This document shows positions 1 to 7,839 of a stretch of 64,000 bases of DNA, in pieces. The stretch covers positions 1 through 64,000 of the forward strand of contig CANIII010000007.1 of the NCBI GenBank assembly GCA_947467605.1, given 5' to 3'. The stretch comes from Acidobacteriota bacterium (GTDB lineage: Bacteria > Acidobacteriota > Vicinamibacteria > Vicinamibacterales > SCN-69-37). How positions within the stretch are numbered: position 1 is the stretch's first letter; every line of letters begins with the position of its first letter. A program made the translations under genes and the position numbers. The notes beneath the pieces were generated by a model that was given only the letters and a program-made list of their open reading frames with translations, was not told where the DNA came from and searched no databases.

Positions 1-823
1 CGAGCTCTGTCCCCAAATTGTGGATATCTGTGGAAAAGGGCTCTGACCCCGTCGCTTTTGCCTTTGTCCCTGCCCGTGTCACCACATCAGAGATGTCGAG
101 CACTGCGGGGCCGCTGTAGCCGCGGTGGGTGAAGAGGAAGCCGCCCTCGGATGTGCGGACCTTTCCCTGCCACTTGGCGCGGATGCGGACGTCGAGCGAG
201 AGGCCCGACAGCGATGCGTGCACCGCTGGACTGGCGAGCAGCGGTGTCAGTGCAGGGTAGACGTCATGCACCGTGTGGCCGAGCGACTCGGCGAAGCGCA
301 GCCCCGCGCCGTCACTGCCGGTGTCGGGCACAGACAATCCGCCGGTGGCGATGATGACCGCGCGCGCGTCGATGACACCATTCGATGTCTCGACACGCCA
401 GCCGTCGCCAACGCGCGTGATGTTCTCGACGGTTGTGCCGAACTGAAACTGTACGCCGCGTCGCCGCGCGAAAGCGACGAGACCATCGCGAATATCGCGC
501 GCCTTGTTCGACACAGGGAAGTACTTGCGCGAATCCGCCTCGAACTTGAGCGGCACGCCCAACTCATCTTGGAAGAACTGCTTCTGCGCTTCGAGCGGCC
601 ACGCGCGCAACATGTGCCGCAACAGATGCGTTGGCGACGACGTGATGAACCGATCGGGCTCGAGCGCCGCCGGCAACACATTGCACCGGCCGCCGCCGCT
701 GATGATGATCTTGCGGCCCCCGTCGCTCGTACGCTCCACCAGCACAGCCGGATGCTCCGGCGTGCTCGCAAAGGCGGCGGCGACTAGTCCGGCCGCACCG
801 GCGCCGATGACAACGACGCCCAA
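1..823 (-). CDS. HI0933/BaiN-type FAD-dependent oxidoreductase (3' end off window)
   Basis: This is a flavoprotein of the HI0933/BaiN (aminoacetone-oxidase-like) family, a soluble NAD(P)/FAD-binding fold. The N-terminus shows the dinucleotide-binding GAGAAG motif (residues 7-12) and the family signature GRKIIISGGGRCN around residues 36-48. A second FAD-contact stretch IIATGG and the family motif FTHRGYSGPAVLDIS follow near residue 240. The start is TTG at 823, 2 nt after the stop of the upstream M16 gene; an in-frame TGA lies just upstream and no ATG fits. The family is normally about 390-420 residues, so roughly the last third is missing. From about residue 250 the frame enters the repeat at 2-50 and no longer looks like the family, so the gene may be interrupted. 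The substrate is unknown. Family call firm; intactness uncertain. Confidence 0.82.
   Translation of the reverse strand, partial: MGVVVIGAGAAGLVAAAFASTPEHPAVLVERTSDGGRKIIISGGGRCNVLPAALEPDRFITSSPTHLLRHMLRAWPLEAQKQFFQDELGVPLKFEADSRKYFPVSNKARDIRDGLVAFARRRGVQFQFGTTVENITRVGDGWRVETSNGVIDARAVIIATGGLSVPDTGSDGAGLRFAESLGHTVHDVYPALTPLLASPAVHASLSGLSLDVRIRAKWQGKVRTSEGGFLFTHRGYSGPAVLDISDVVTRAGTKAKATGSEPFSTDIHNLGTEL
2..50. repeat. 13-bp imperfect direct repeat flanking DnaA-box-like 9-mers
   Basis: Two 13-mers, GAGCTCTGTCCCC (2-14) and GGGCTCTGACCCC (38-50), match at 11 of 13 positions. Between them lie two TGTGGA hexamers one helical turn apart (19-24 and 29-34). On the minus strand these read TTTTCCACA and ATATCCACA, each one base from a DnaA box. 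The block lies inside the open frame of the flavoprotein, where its sequence stops resembling the family. It may be one end of a REP-like or mobile repeat whose remainder is outside the window. An origin-type DnaA site is less likely inside a gene. Confidence 0.4.
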
Positions 824-825
824 CG

Positions 826-2268
826 CTATTTCACGACTTCATCGACGGTGAGTACCTTCACCGTCGCAAAGTTGGCGTCGCGAATGCTCTTCTCGATCTT
901 CGACAGGTCGCCGACGACGACAATCGCAAACCTGTCGGGCTGAATGTATTTCTGCGCGGCGGCCTGCGCTTGTGCGGCGGTCACGGCCTGCACCTTTGGC
1001 ACATACTCGTTGAAGAACGTCTCGGGCAGTCCATACACCGCCATCGACACGAGCTCGCTCGCCATGCCGGAGAGTGTCTCGAAGGATCGCGGGTAGCCAA
1101 GCGCCTGATAGTTCTTGCCACGCGCAAGCTCGGCCGCAGAAATCGGCTCGCGGATCGCGTCGAGCTCTTTGAAAAACTCTTTCAGCGCTTCGGTCGTCTT
1201 GTCCGTTTGCACACCCGCCGCGGCCTGGAACGGTCCCGCCGACTGGCGCATCGAGAACGACGAGCTGGCCCCGTACGCGTAGCCATGCACTTCACGCAAG
1301 TTCTGATTGAGTCGCGACGTGAACGATCCACCGAGGATCGTGTTCACGACATCGAGCGTGTAGAAATCGGGAGTGCTGCGCGCGACGCCCACCAAGCCAA
1401 TGCGGATCTGTGACTGCGCCGCGCCCGCCTTGTTGACGAGATAGACCGTGCGCGGCCCAGCCGGCTGGGCCGCAGGCAGCGTCACCTTTGCCACAGGCGC
1501 GGTGTTCTTCCAGAGGCCGAATTGCTTTTCGAGCTTCGGCATGATCGACGCCGCCGTGATGTCGCCGACGACGATGAGCTGCGCATTGGATGGCTGAAAC
1601 ACCTTGGCGTGAAACGCTTTCAGATCGGCGACGTTGAACTCCGTGACCGACGTCTCGGTACCTCCGGCCGGCGCGCCGTACCGATGGTTGCCACTGTAGA
1701 GCGCTTTCGAGAACGCCATGGCCGCGAGGGTTGACGCGTTGTCACGCCCCTGCAGGATCGACGTCAGCCGCGTCTTGCGCATCCGCTCGAATTCGGTGCC
1801 GAGCATCGTCGGGCGCAGCGCCACGTCGCTCATCACACCGAGGCCATCGTCGAGTTTCGAGACCGGCAAGTGGAGGTTGACCACCGACGAATCCCAGTCG
1901 CTGGACGTCCGCAGCGATCCGCCCAGAAATGCGATTGCGTCGGCGATGTCGAGCGCGGTCCGTGTGCCTGCGCCTTCATCGAGCATGTCCGCAGTGAGGT
2001 TCGCGAGGCCGTACTTGGCGATCGGGTCCGATGAGGAACCCGACTTGACCACCAGCGTGACATCGACGAGCGGCACCTTGTGCATCTCGACAATCCAGAC
2101 CGGGAGTCCGTTGGTCAGCGTGCGCTTCACGATCGGCGGAAGCCTCAACGATGGTGCCGGGCCAAGCACAGGCGCTTTGGTTCGGTCAGGACCTTGCTGA
2201 GCCGTGAGCGCGGGTGCAGCGATCAGCGCGAGGCCGAGTGCGAGTGAGAGCGTGAGTGTGTGTCTCAT
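826..2268 (-). CDS. M16-family peptidase-like protein, degenerate zinc site
   Basis: A 480-residue exported protein with a signal peptide (residues 1-23, ending ALTAQQ), followed by the two M16 halves typical of pitrilysin/processing-peptidase-like proteins. Where an active M16 enzyme has HxxEH, this protein reads LANLTADML, so the zinc-binding residues are absent. The second half keeps the conserved QSQIRIG and Y-containing TSRLNQNLREVHGYAYG region associated with substrate contact. It starts 5 nt after the catalytic M16 gene at 2274-3638. In this family an active and an inactive subunit commonly pair, as in mitochondrial processing peptidase and bacterial M16B pairs. I infer it is the non-catalytic partner of a periplasmic heterodimer. 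Confidence 0.92.
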   Translation of the reverse strand: MRHTLTLSLALGLALIAAPALTAQQGPDRTKAPVLGPAPSLRLPPIVKRTLTNGLPVWIVEMHKVPLVDVTLVVKSGSSSDPIAKYGLANLTADMLDEGAGTRTALDIADAIAFLGGSLRTSSDWDSSVVNLHLPVSKLDDGLGVMSDVALRPTMLGTEFERMRKTRLTSILQGRDNASTLAAMAFSKALYSGNHRYGAPAGGTETSVTEFNVADLKAFHAKVFQPSNAQLIVVGDITAASIMPKLEKQFGLWKNTAPVAKVTLPAAQPAGPRTVYLVNKAGAAQSQIRIGLVGVARSTPDFYTLDVVNTILGGSFTSRLNQNLREVHGYAYGASSSFSMRQSAGPFQAAAGVQTDKTTEALKEFFKELDAIREPISAAELARGKNYQALGYPRSFETLSGMASELVSMAVYGLPETFFNEYVPKVQAVTAAQAQAAAQKYIQPDRFAIVVVGDLSKIEKSIRDANFATVKVLTVDEVVK

Positions 2269-2273
2269 GATCG

Positions 2274-3638
2274 TTACTTTTTCGCAGCGGGCAGTACGGA
2301 GAATTCCAGACGTTTGTCAGCGGGTAGCCATCGACGGGCCGCGGCGCTGATGTCATTGGCGGAGAGCGCGCGATACCGCGCGAGGTCTTCGTTGAAGTAG
2401 TCGGGATTGCCGGTCTTCGCGAAGTAGGAGTTGAGCTGGCGCGCCTGGCCGTTCACGCGCTCCATCTGGCTGTAGAACGTCGACTCGAGGCCATTCATCA
2501 CGCGCTGCATTTCGCGATCGGTCGGTGGCGTGTCTTTCAACTTCTGCAACTCTTCGTCGATGATCGTCTTCAGTTTGTCGAGCGCGAGTTCCGGTGCATC
2601 CGCCGATGGCTTCGGCGTCACCGTGATGCGGAACTGCGAGCCGAGCTGATTGGAATCCTGCGCCGCCGAGACGTTCTGTGCGACCTGCATGTCGTACACG
2701 AGGCGCTTGTAGAGGCGCGACGTCTTGCCACCCGCGAGCACGTTCGCCACCACATCGAGTTCGGCATCGCCCGGCGACATCTCTCGCGGCGTGAGCCAGG
2801 TGAGATACAGCCGCGGCAGCTGCACCTGATCGGTCATCGACTCTTTGATGACCTTCGTGATTTCCACCGGTGGCACTTCAATCGGCGGTGCTGAGGGGCC
2901 CGGCTTCACATCTGCGAACCAGTACTCGATCCGCTTGCGCAACTCCGCGCTGTTGAAGTCGCCGGCAATCGCCACGACCGCGTTGGACGGCGTGTAGAAC
3001 CGCCGAAAGAAATCCTTCACGTCCTCAGCTGACGCCGCGGTCAGGTCTTCCATGTAGCCGACGACGGGCCAGTGGTAGGGATGATTCTTCGGATAGAGGA
3101 TCTCGGGGATGCGCACTTCGGCCATGCCGTACGGTGCGTTTTCGTAGCTCTGCCGACGTTCGTTTTTCACGACGTCGCGCTGACCGTCGACCATTGCGGG
3201 CGTCACGACATCGAGCAGGTACGCTAGGCGATCCGACTCGAGGAACAGCGCCAGGTCGATCGCATTCGACGGCACATCGATGTAGTAGTCGGTGACGTCG
3301 TTGCTCGTACTCGCGTTATTTGATCCGCCGGCGGCTTCGAGGAAGTTGTCGAAGTCGCCTTCTTTCACGTGTCCGGATCCTTCGAACATGAGGTGTTCGA
3401 ACAGATGCGCGAAGCCTGTGCGGCCCGGCTTCTCGTCAGCGGATCCGACCTTGTACCAGACGTTCACCGACGCGACCGGCACGCTGTGATCCTCGTGGAG
3501 AATCACGGTGAGCCCGTTCTTCAGCGTGAACATGTTGTACGGGACGTTGATCGCTTTCGGCGCCGACTGATGCGCGCCGAGCGGCACAGAGACCAGCGCG
3601 CCGAGCATGGCCAGTGACAGCAGAATTCGTCGAGACAT
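2274..3638 (-). CDS. M16-family zinc metallopeptidase (catalytic subunit)
   Basis: A 454-residue exported protease. A signal peptide (MSRRILLSLAMLGALVSVPLGA) precedes the M16 domain. The inverted zinc motif HLFEH is intact (His78, Glu81, His82), with the distal ligand in KNERR (Glu160). The second M16 domain carries the LYLTWLTP and TSRLYKRLV motifs. The frame is open back to 3770, but ATG 3638 is chosen because it begins a clean signal peptide and has a TANNNT box 7 nt upstream; the earlier part is antisense to the divergent aminotransferase. It is first in an operon with the inactive M16 protein and the flavoprotein. Expected role: periplasmic peptide degradation or processing. Confidence 0.93.
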   Translation of the reverse strand: MSRRILLSLAMLGALVSVPLGAHQSAPKAINVPYNMFTLKNGLTVILHEDHSVPVASVNVWYKVGSADEKPGRTGFAHLFEHLMFEGSGHVKEGDFDNFLEAAGGSNNASTSNDVTDYYIDVPSNAIDLALFLESDRLAYLLDVVTPAMVDGQRDVVKNERRQSYENAPYGMAEVRIPEILYPKNHPYHWPVVGYMEDLTAASAEDVKDFFRRFYTPSNAVVAIAGDFNSAELRKRIEYWFADVKPGPSAPPIEVPPVEITKVIKESMTDQVQLPRLYLTWLTPREMSPGDAELDVVANVLAGGKTSRLYKRLVYDMQVAQNVSAAQDSNQLGSQFRITVTPKPSADAPELALDKLKTIIDEELQKLKDTPPTDREMQRVMNGLESTFYSQMERVNGQARQLNSYFAKTGNPDYFNEDLARYRALSANDISAAARRWLPADKRLEFSVLPAAKK

Positions 3639-3645
3639 GAGAGCT

Positions 3646-3651
3646 AGTCTA
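3646..3651 (-). promoter_or_regulatory. Candidate -10 box (TAGACT) for M16 operon
   Basis: TAGACT on the minus strand lies 7 nt before the ATG at 3638, with no Shine-Dalgarno sequence between. Transcription would start at or next to the start codon, giving a leaderless message. The divergent gene has TAAGCT (3650-3655) 8 nt before its ATG, so the two -10 boxes overlap back to back. Confidence 0.4.
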
Positions 3652-3663
3652 AGCTGAACGTCG

Positions 3664-4818
3664 ATGTTCTCGTCCCGACTACCGAGCGCGCTCGAAGAAA
3701 ACGCCGTCACCCGCGTGCATGCCCGATTGCGGACAGCGGGCACTGAGATCATCGATCTCACAGAGACCAATCCGACCCGTGTCGGCCTGCACTATCCGGC
3801 GGATCTGCACGCGATGCTGGCCGCACCGGCGGCGCTGTCGTACACGCCCGAACCGCTTGGCATGCTGAGCGCCCGCGAGGCTGTGGCGCGCGAGTACGCG
3901 CGACAAGGTTTGACCGTCTCCCTTGATCGCATCGTCCTGACCGGCAGCACCAGCGAAGCATATTCGCTGCTGTTCAAGTTGTTGTGCGATGCCGGTGATG
4001 AGGTCTTGATCCCGCAGCCGAGCTATCCATTGTTCGAGTTGCTCTCGCGTCTCGACCTGGTGACCACCGTGCCGTACGCACTGCACATGCACGGCGGATG
4101 GTCGCTCGATCGCGACGGCATCGCGAGCGCGCTGTCAGCGCGCACACGAGCCGTCCTCGTCGTGTCGCCCAACAACCCCACGGGCTCGGTGTTGAGCGCA
4201 GACGATGCGGTGTGGCTGGATGAGTTGTGTGCGGCGCGCGACATTGCGATCATCGCGGATGAGGTGTTTCTCGACTACTCGCTACGCGGCTCGCGGCTTC
4301 ACGCGGTCGCCGAGCGCGTGACGACCGCGCTCACGTTCAGTCTTGGCGGTCTGTCGAAGTCTGCCGGGTTGCCGCAGATGAAGCTCGGGTGGGTGGCCGT
4401 GTCGGGTCCGAATGCACTGGTGCAGCGCGCGCTGCATGCCCTTGAGCTCATCTGCGACACGTATTTGTCTGTGGCGACGCCCGTGCAGGTGGCCGCCGCG
4501 TCTCTCATCAAGGCCGGCGCTGCCCTGCGCGGGTCGATTCACGAGCGCGTGATGATCAATCTCGCCGCGTGTCGCGCGCGCGTGGCGGGGCGTGGTGATG
4601 TGACGATGCTGGAGCCGGAGGCCGGATGGTGTGTCGTGCTGCAGATGCCGGCGACCGAAAGTGAAGAGGCGCTGGTGCTGCGATTGCTTGAGCAAGAGCA
4701 TGTGCTTGTGCACCCCGGCTACTTCTTTGATTTCCCCCGCGAAGCGTTTCTGGTGCTGAGTCTGCTGCCGGAGCCGGATGTGTTTGCCGACGGCCTCGCG
4801 CGCGTGCTGCGCGCCTGA
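3664..4818 (+). CDS. Class I/II pyridoxal-phosphate aminotransferase
   Basis: A 384-residue fold-type I aminotransferase. It has the SPNNPTG motif near residue 168, the D-x-V/Y cofactor-pyridine contact in ADEVFLDY, and the Schiff-base lysine in GGLSKSAGLPQ (near residue 239). The N-terminal ETNPT segment resembles substrate-binding residues of the aspartate/LL-DAP group, but the substrate cannot be set from sequence. It is divergent from the M16 operon with only 25 bp between start codons, and lies upstream of malQ with 23 bp between them. A soluble cytoplasmic enzyme of amino-acid metabolism is expected. Confidence 0.9.
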   Translation: MFSSRLPSALEENAVTRVHARLRTAGTEIIDLTETNPTRVGLHYPADLHAMLAAPAALSYTPEPLGMLSAREAVAREYARQGLTVSLDRIVLTGSTSEAYSLLFKLLCDAGDEVLIPQPSYPLFELLSRLDLVTTVPYALHMHGGWSLDRDGIASALSARTRAVLVVSPNNPTGSVLSADDAVWLDELCAARDIAIIADEVFLDYSLRGSRLHAVAERVTTALTFSLGGLSKSAGLPQMKLGWVAVSGPNALVQRALHALELICDTYLSVATPVQVAAASLIKAGAALRGSIHERVMINLAACRARVAGRGDVTMLEPEAGWCVVLQMPATESEEALVLRLLEQEHVLVHPGYFFDFPREAFLVLSLLPEPDVFADGLARVLRA

Positions 4819-4825
4819 CCCTGCG

Positions 4826-4831
4826 TACAAT
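4826..4831 (+). promoter_or_regulatory. Candidate -10 box (TACAAT) before malQ
   Basis: TACAAT overlaps the first possible ATG of the malQ frame (4830) and lies 10 nt before the second ATG (4842). If used as a -10 element, the message begins about 4838, so translation must start at 4842. No Shine-Dalgarno sequence is present. Confidence 0.4.
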
Positions 4832-4841
4832 GCCTTCCACG

Positions 4842-6356
4842 ATGCGTCGCCGCGGCGTTCTCCTGCCTCTGTCTGCTGCCATCTCCAGCCGGAGCTGGGG
4901 CATCGGCGAATGCAGCGATCTGGTGCCGCTCGCCTCGTGGCTCTCGTCTGCGGGTTTCAGCGAGCTGATGCTATTGCCGCTTGGCACCATGGCCGACGGA
5001 CAGTCGTCGCCGTACTCGGCGTGTTCGGCGATGGCCCTGGACCCGATCTTTCTCTCGATTGAATCGATCGATGATTTTCATCGCGCGGGTGGTGTGGCGG
5101 CGATGCCGGGAGCGTCGCGTGAGGCACTCGACATCGCGCGTGCGAGCGATCGCGTCAACTTCACCGCGGTGCGCATGGCGAAGTCGGCTGCGCTTGAGAT
5201 GGCGTTCCGTGCGTTCCTGCAGGACGAGTGGGCGATGCACACCGCGCGTGCCGCGGCACTCGCGGCGTTCATCGCGCGCGAGCGCTGGTGGCTCGACGAC
5301 TACGCCCTCTACCGCGCGCTCAGCCAGCAGTACGGCGGCGCATGGCGCCATTGGCCGTCACCGCTCGCCACGCGCGATGCGCGCGCGCTCAACGAGGCGC
5401 GTCGGCAGTTTGGGCCGCATGTGCTGTTTGAGCAGTATCTGCAGTGGGTCATCGACGCGCAGTGGCAGAACGCGCGTCGCGCGGCCGCCGACGCGGGTGT
5501 GCGCATCTACGGTGACGTGCCGTTTGTCGTGGACACGGGCAGTGCCGACGTGTGGTCGCGCGCCGACGAATTCTTTCTCGACCTGTCGGCCGGCGTGCCG
5601 CCCGACTCCTTCAGCGCGACCGGGCAGGATTGGGGTCTGCCCGTCTATCGCTGGGACGTGGTGGCGGGTGGCGGGTTTCAGTGGTTGCGCGCGCGTGCGC
5701 GACGTGCGGCCGCACTGTTTGACGGGATCCGCCTCGATCATCTCGTCGGCTTCTATCGCACCTACGCGCGCGACAAGAGCGGCAACGCGTGGTTCACCCC
5801 CTCCGACGAGCACACGCAGCAGTGGCAGGGTGAGCAGGTGATCGCTGCCATGCGCGAGTCTGGTCTCCACGTGCTCGCAGAAGATCTCGGCGTCATCCCG
5901 GATTTTGTTCGCGCGTCACTCACACATCTGGCGGTTCCCGGTTACAAGGTGATGCGCTGGGAGCGCGCGTACGATCAGCCCGGCCAGCCATTCATCGATC
6001 CGGCGACGTACCCGGAGACCTCGGTCGCGGCCTCCGGTACCCACGATACCGAGACCACGGCGGAGTGGTTCGACAGCCTGGCGCCTCAGGATCGCCTGGC
6101 CGTGTCAGGCCGCGTAGGCGCCTTCGATGACTCCATCCGCGATGTGCTCCTCGGCCACATCCTCCAGGCGGGATCCGCTCAGGCGTTTATTCCGATGCAG
6201 GACGTGTTCGGTTGGCGCGATCGGATCAACACGCCGGCTACTGTGGGCGATCACAACTGGACGTGGCGTCTGCCGTGGCCTGTCGACGCCTGGGGCGACG
6301 TGCCTGAAGCGGTCGAGCGGGCGGCGTTCTGCCGACGTAAAATAGCGACCGCGTGA
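4842..6356 (+). CDS. malQ: 4-alpha-glucanotransferase (amylomaltase, GH77)
   Basis: A GH77 enzyme that transfers alpha-1,4-glucan segments in maltodextrin and glycogen metabolism. The short, Thermus-type form is present (504 residues from the start at 4842). Catalytic residues are visible: nucleophile Asp299 in IRLDHLVGFYRTY, acid/base Glu347 in LAEDLGVIPDF, and the stabilising Asp402 in GTHDTETT. Their spacing closely matches Thermus amylomaltase as I recall it. The N-terminus has the family's WGIGE and PLGT stretch. An upstream ATG at 4830 is in frame but overlaps a TACAAT box, so 4842 is preferred. The next gene overlaps its stop by 4 nt (GTGA). No other glycogen gene is nearby. Confidence 0.95.
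   Translation: MRRRGVLLPLSAAISSRSWGIGECSDLVPLASWLSSAGFSELMLLPLGTMADGQSSPYSACSAMALDPIFLSIESIDDFHRAGGVAAMPGASREALDIARASDRVNFTAVRMAKSAALEMAFRAFLQDEWAMHTARAAALAAFIARERWWLDDYALYRALSQQYGGAWRHWPSPLATRDARALNEARRQFGPHVLFEQYLQWVIDAQWQNARRAAADAGVRIYGDVPFVVDTGSADVWSRADEFFLDLSAGVPPDSFSATGQDWGLPVYRWDVVAGGGFQWLRARARRAAALFDGIRLDHLVGFYRTYARDKSGNAWFTPSDEHTQQWQGEQVIAAMRESGLHVLAEDLGVIPDFVRASLTHLAVPGYKVMRWERAYDQPGQPFIDPATYPETSVAASGTHDTETTAEWFDSLAPQDRLAVSGRVGAFDDSIRDVLLGHILQAGSAQAFIPMQDVFGWRDRINTPATVGDHNWTWRLPWPVDAWGDVPEAVERAAFCRRKIATA
6338..6343 (+). promoter_or_regulatory. Candidate internal -10 box (TAAAAT) before GNAT gene
   Basis: TAAAAT inside the end of malQ lies 9 nt before the GTG start at 6353, with no Shine-Dalgarno sequence. 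It could give the downstream four genes their own leaderless start in addition to read-through from malQ. Confidence 0.3.
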
Positions 6357-6952
6357 GCCATTCCGAATATTTCATCCGTGAATACCCGCTCCAGCAGGGC
6401 GCGCTCGAGATTGCGTACATTGAGGAGTTCTTCAACGAATTCCCGAAACGCAAGACGGCGACCGACATCGAGTCGCGCTTGAAGGATCGGCCGATGCAGA
6501 TTCTGATGGCCGAAGTGCCGCTGCCGGAGGATCCGTCGGTGTGGCTGCCGGTGTCGTACAAGGTCTCGCACGAACTGACGAATGACGAAGACGATCCGGC
6601 GCTGGCCGATCTGGTCGATCGCCTGCGCGACGTCGTGGAATTTCGCGGACGCCGCATTCTCTACAACTGGCTCGGCGCGACACGTCGCGATTGGCGCGGC
6701 CAGGGACACTTTCGCGCGATCACCGAACAGCAGGAAATCTGGGCCCTCGCCCTCGGCTTCGACGAGATCATCGTCAAAACCAAGAACCGGTACTTCGACA
6801 TGCGCGCCGCACTCGCGAGCTTGCAATTCAATGTGATCAAAGTAGAGCTTCAGGACACGGATGATCCGCAGGACGCCAAGGTGTACCTGTCAAAGCGTCT
6901 TGGACCGTCGGTCCTCGACGCGCATCGAGCGCCAAAACAAGTGAGGTCGTAG
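6353..6952 (+). CDS. GNAT-family N-acetyltransferase-like protein
   Basis: A 199-residue soluble protein starting at GTG 6353, overlapping the malQ stop as GTGA. The middle and C-terminal parts fit a GNAT fold: a beta-strand YNWLGATRRDWRGQGHFR that includes the acetyl-CoA loop R-x-x-G-x-G/H, a helix EQQEIWALALGFDEI, then KTKNRYFDMRAALASLQF resembling the C-terminal GNAT motif N..M...y..lGF. The N-terminal 60 residues (EYFIREYPLQQGALEI) are not recognised. It belongs to the malQ-exoIII run. Its acceptor is unknown. Confidence 0.7.
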   Translation: MSHSEYFIREYPLQQGALEIAYIEEFFNEFPKRKTATDIESRLKDRPMQILMAEVPLPEDPSVWLPVSYKVSHELTNDEDDPALADLVDRLRDVVEFRGRRILYNWLGATRRDWRGQGHFRAITEQQEIWALALGFDEIIVKTKNRYFDMRAALASLQFNVIKVELQDTDDPQDAKVYLSKRLGPSVLDAHRAPKQVRS

Positions 6953-6954
6953 TC

Positions 6955-7839
6955 ATGAAGAAACTGTGGGCGATCGCGTTCGTGGTCGTGATGTGCGCGT
7001 TGGTGCAAGCGCAAGGCGCCCCGGCGACGGAGGTCTACTTGGCGCCGCTGACGATCAGCGCCAATGGCGTCACCGTCGGCACGCCCGTGAACATCGCGAA
7101 CAACCCTGGCTACGACAATCAGCCGTCGTTTCTGCCAGACAGTTCGTCGGTGCTCTTCACGTCGAATCGCGACGGCAAGCAGAACGACATCTACAAGTGG
7201 ATCATCGCGACGTCGCAGTTGTCGCAACTCACGCGCACGGCAGAGAACGAGTATTCCCCGCTCGTGGCCCCAGACGGCAAGTCGTTTGTGTGCGTGCATG
7301 GCACGGAGCAGTCACTCTTTCGCTACGACATGGACGGCTCGCATCCGCGGCTGGCGTATCAGCACGGCAAGGAGTTGATCGGGTATCACGTGTGGATCAC
7401 CGATACCGAGATCGCGGCGTTCATTCTCGGCGCCGGCGGCTTGCCGAACTCGCTCCAGGTGATCAACACCACCACCGCGGCGTCACAGACGATCACGTCG
7501 AACATCGGTCGCTCACTGCTTATGCGGCCCGGAACGAACGCGGTGAGCTTCGTCGTCAAGCTGTCGCCACAGGCGTCGGCGATTAAACAGTTCGACGTGA
7601 GGACACACGAAGTCTCGACCATCGTGGCCGATACGCTGAAGCCAAGCGAAGACCTCACGTGGTTGCCGGACGGCAAGCGCTTTGTGATGGGGCAGGGATC
7701 CAAGCTCTCCGTGTGGACCGACGGCGTGGGTTGGTCCGACATCGCCGATCTGGCCGCGGCCGGGGTGACGAAGATCACGCGGCTCGCCGCGAGTCGAGAC
7801 GGCAAGTGGCTGGCGATCGTCGGAGAACCGGCGAAGTGA
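6955..7839 (+). CDS. PD40/TolB-like beta-propeller protein, exported
   Basis: A 294-residue protein with an N-terminal signal peptide (MKKLWAIAFVVVMCALVQAQG). It then shows repeated blades of the TolB/PD40 type: YDNQPSFLPDSSSVLFTSNRDG, ENEYSPLVAPDGKSFVCV, DLTWLPDGKRFVMG and SRDGKWLAIVGE. The length allows an incomplete or small propeller. It starts 2 nt after the GNAT stop and its own stop overlaps the next start (GTGA), so it is translated as part of the operon. Such small periplasmic propellers usually act as binding scaffolds; nothing here shows a catalytic site. Confidence 0.82.
   Translation: MKKLWAIAFVVVMCALVQAQGAPATEVYLAPLTISANGVTVGTPVNIANNPGYDNQPSFLPDSSSVLFTSNRDGKQNDIYKWIIATSQLSQLTRTAENEYSPLVAPDGKSFVCVHGTEQSLFRYDMDGSHPRLAYQHGKELIGYHVWITDTEIAAFILGAGGLPNSLQVINTTTAASQTITSNIGRSLLMRPGTNAVSFVVKLSPQASAIKQFDVRTHEVSTIVADTLKPSEDLTWLPDGKRFVMGQGSKLSVWTDGVGWSDIADLAAAGVTKITRLAASRDGKWLAIVGEPAK

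Noticed and set aside
15-37. Pair of DnaA-box-like 9-mers as a replication origin
   Set aside because: Only two imperfect boxes, inside a coding frame, without dnaA/dnaN or an AT-rich unwinding region nearby.
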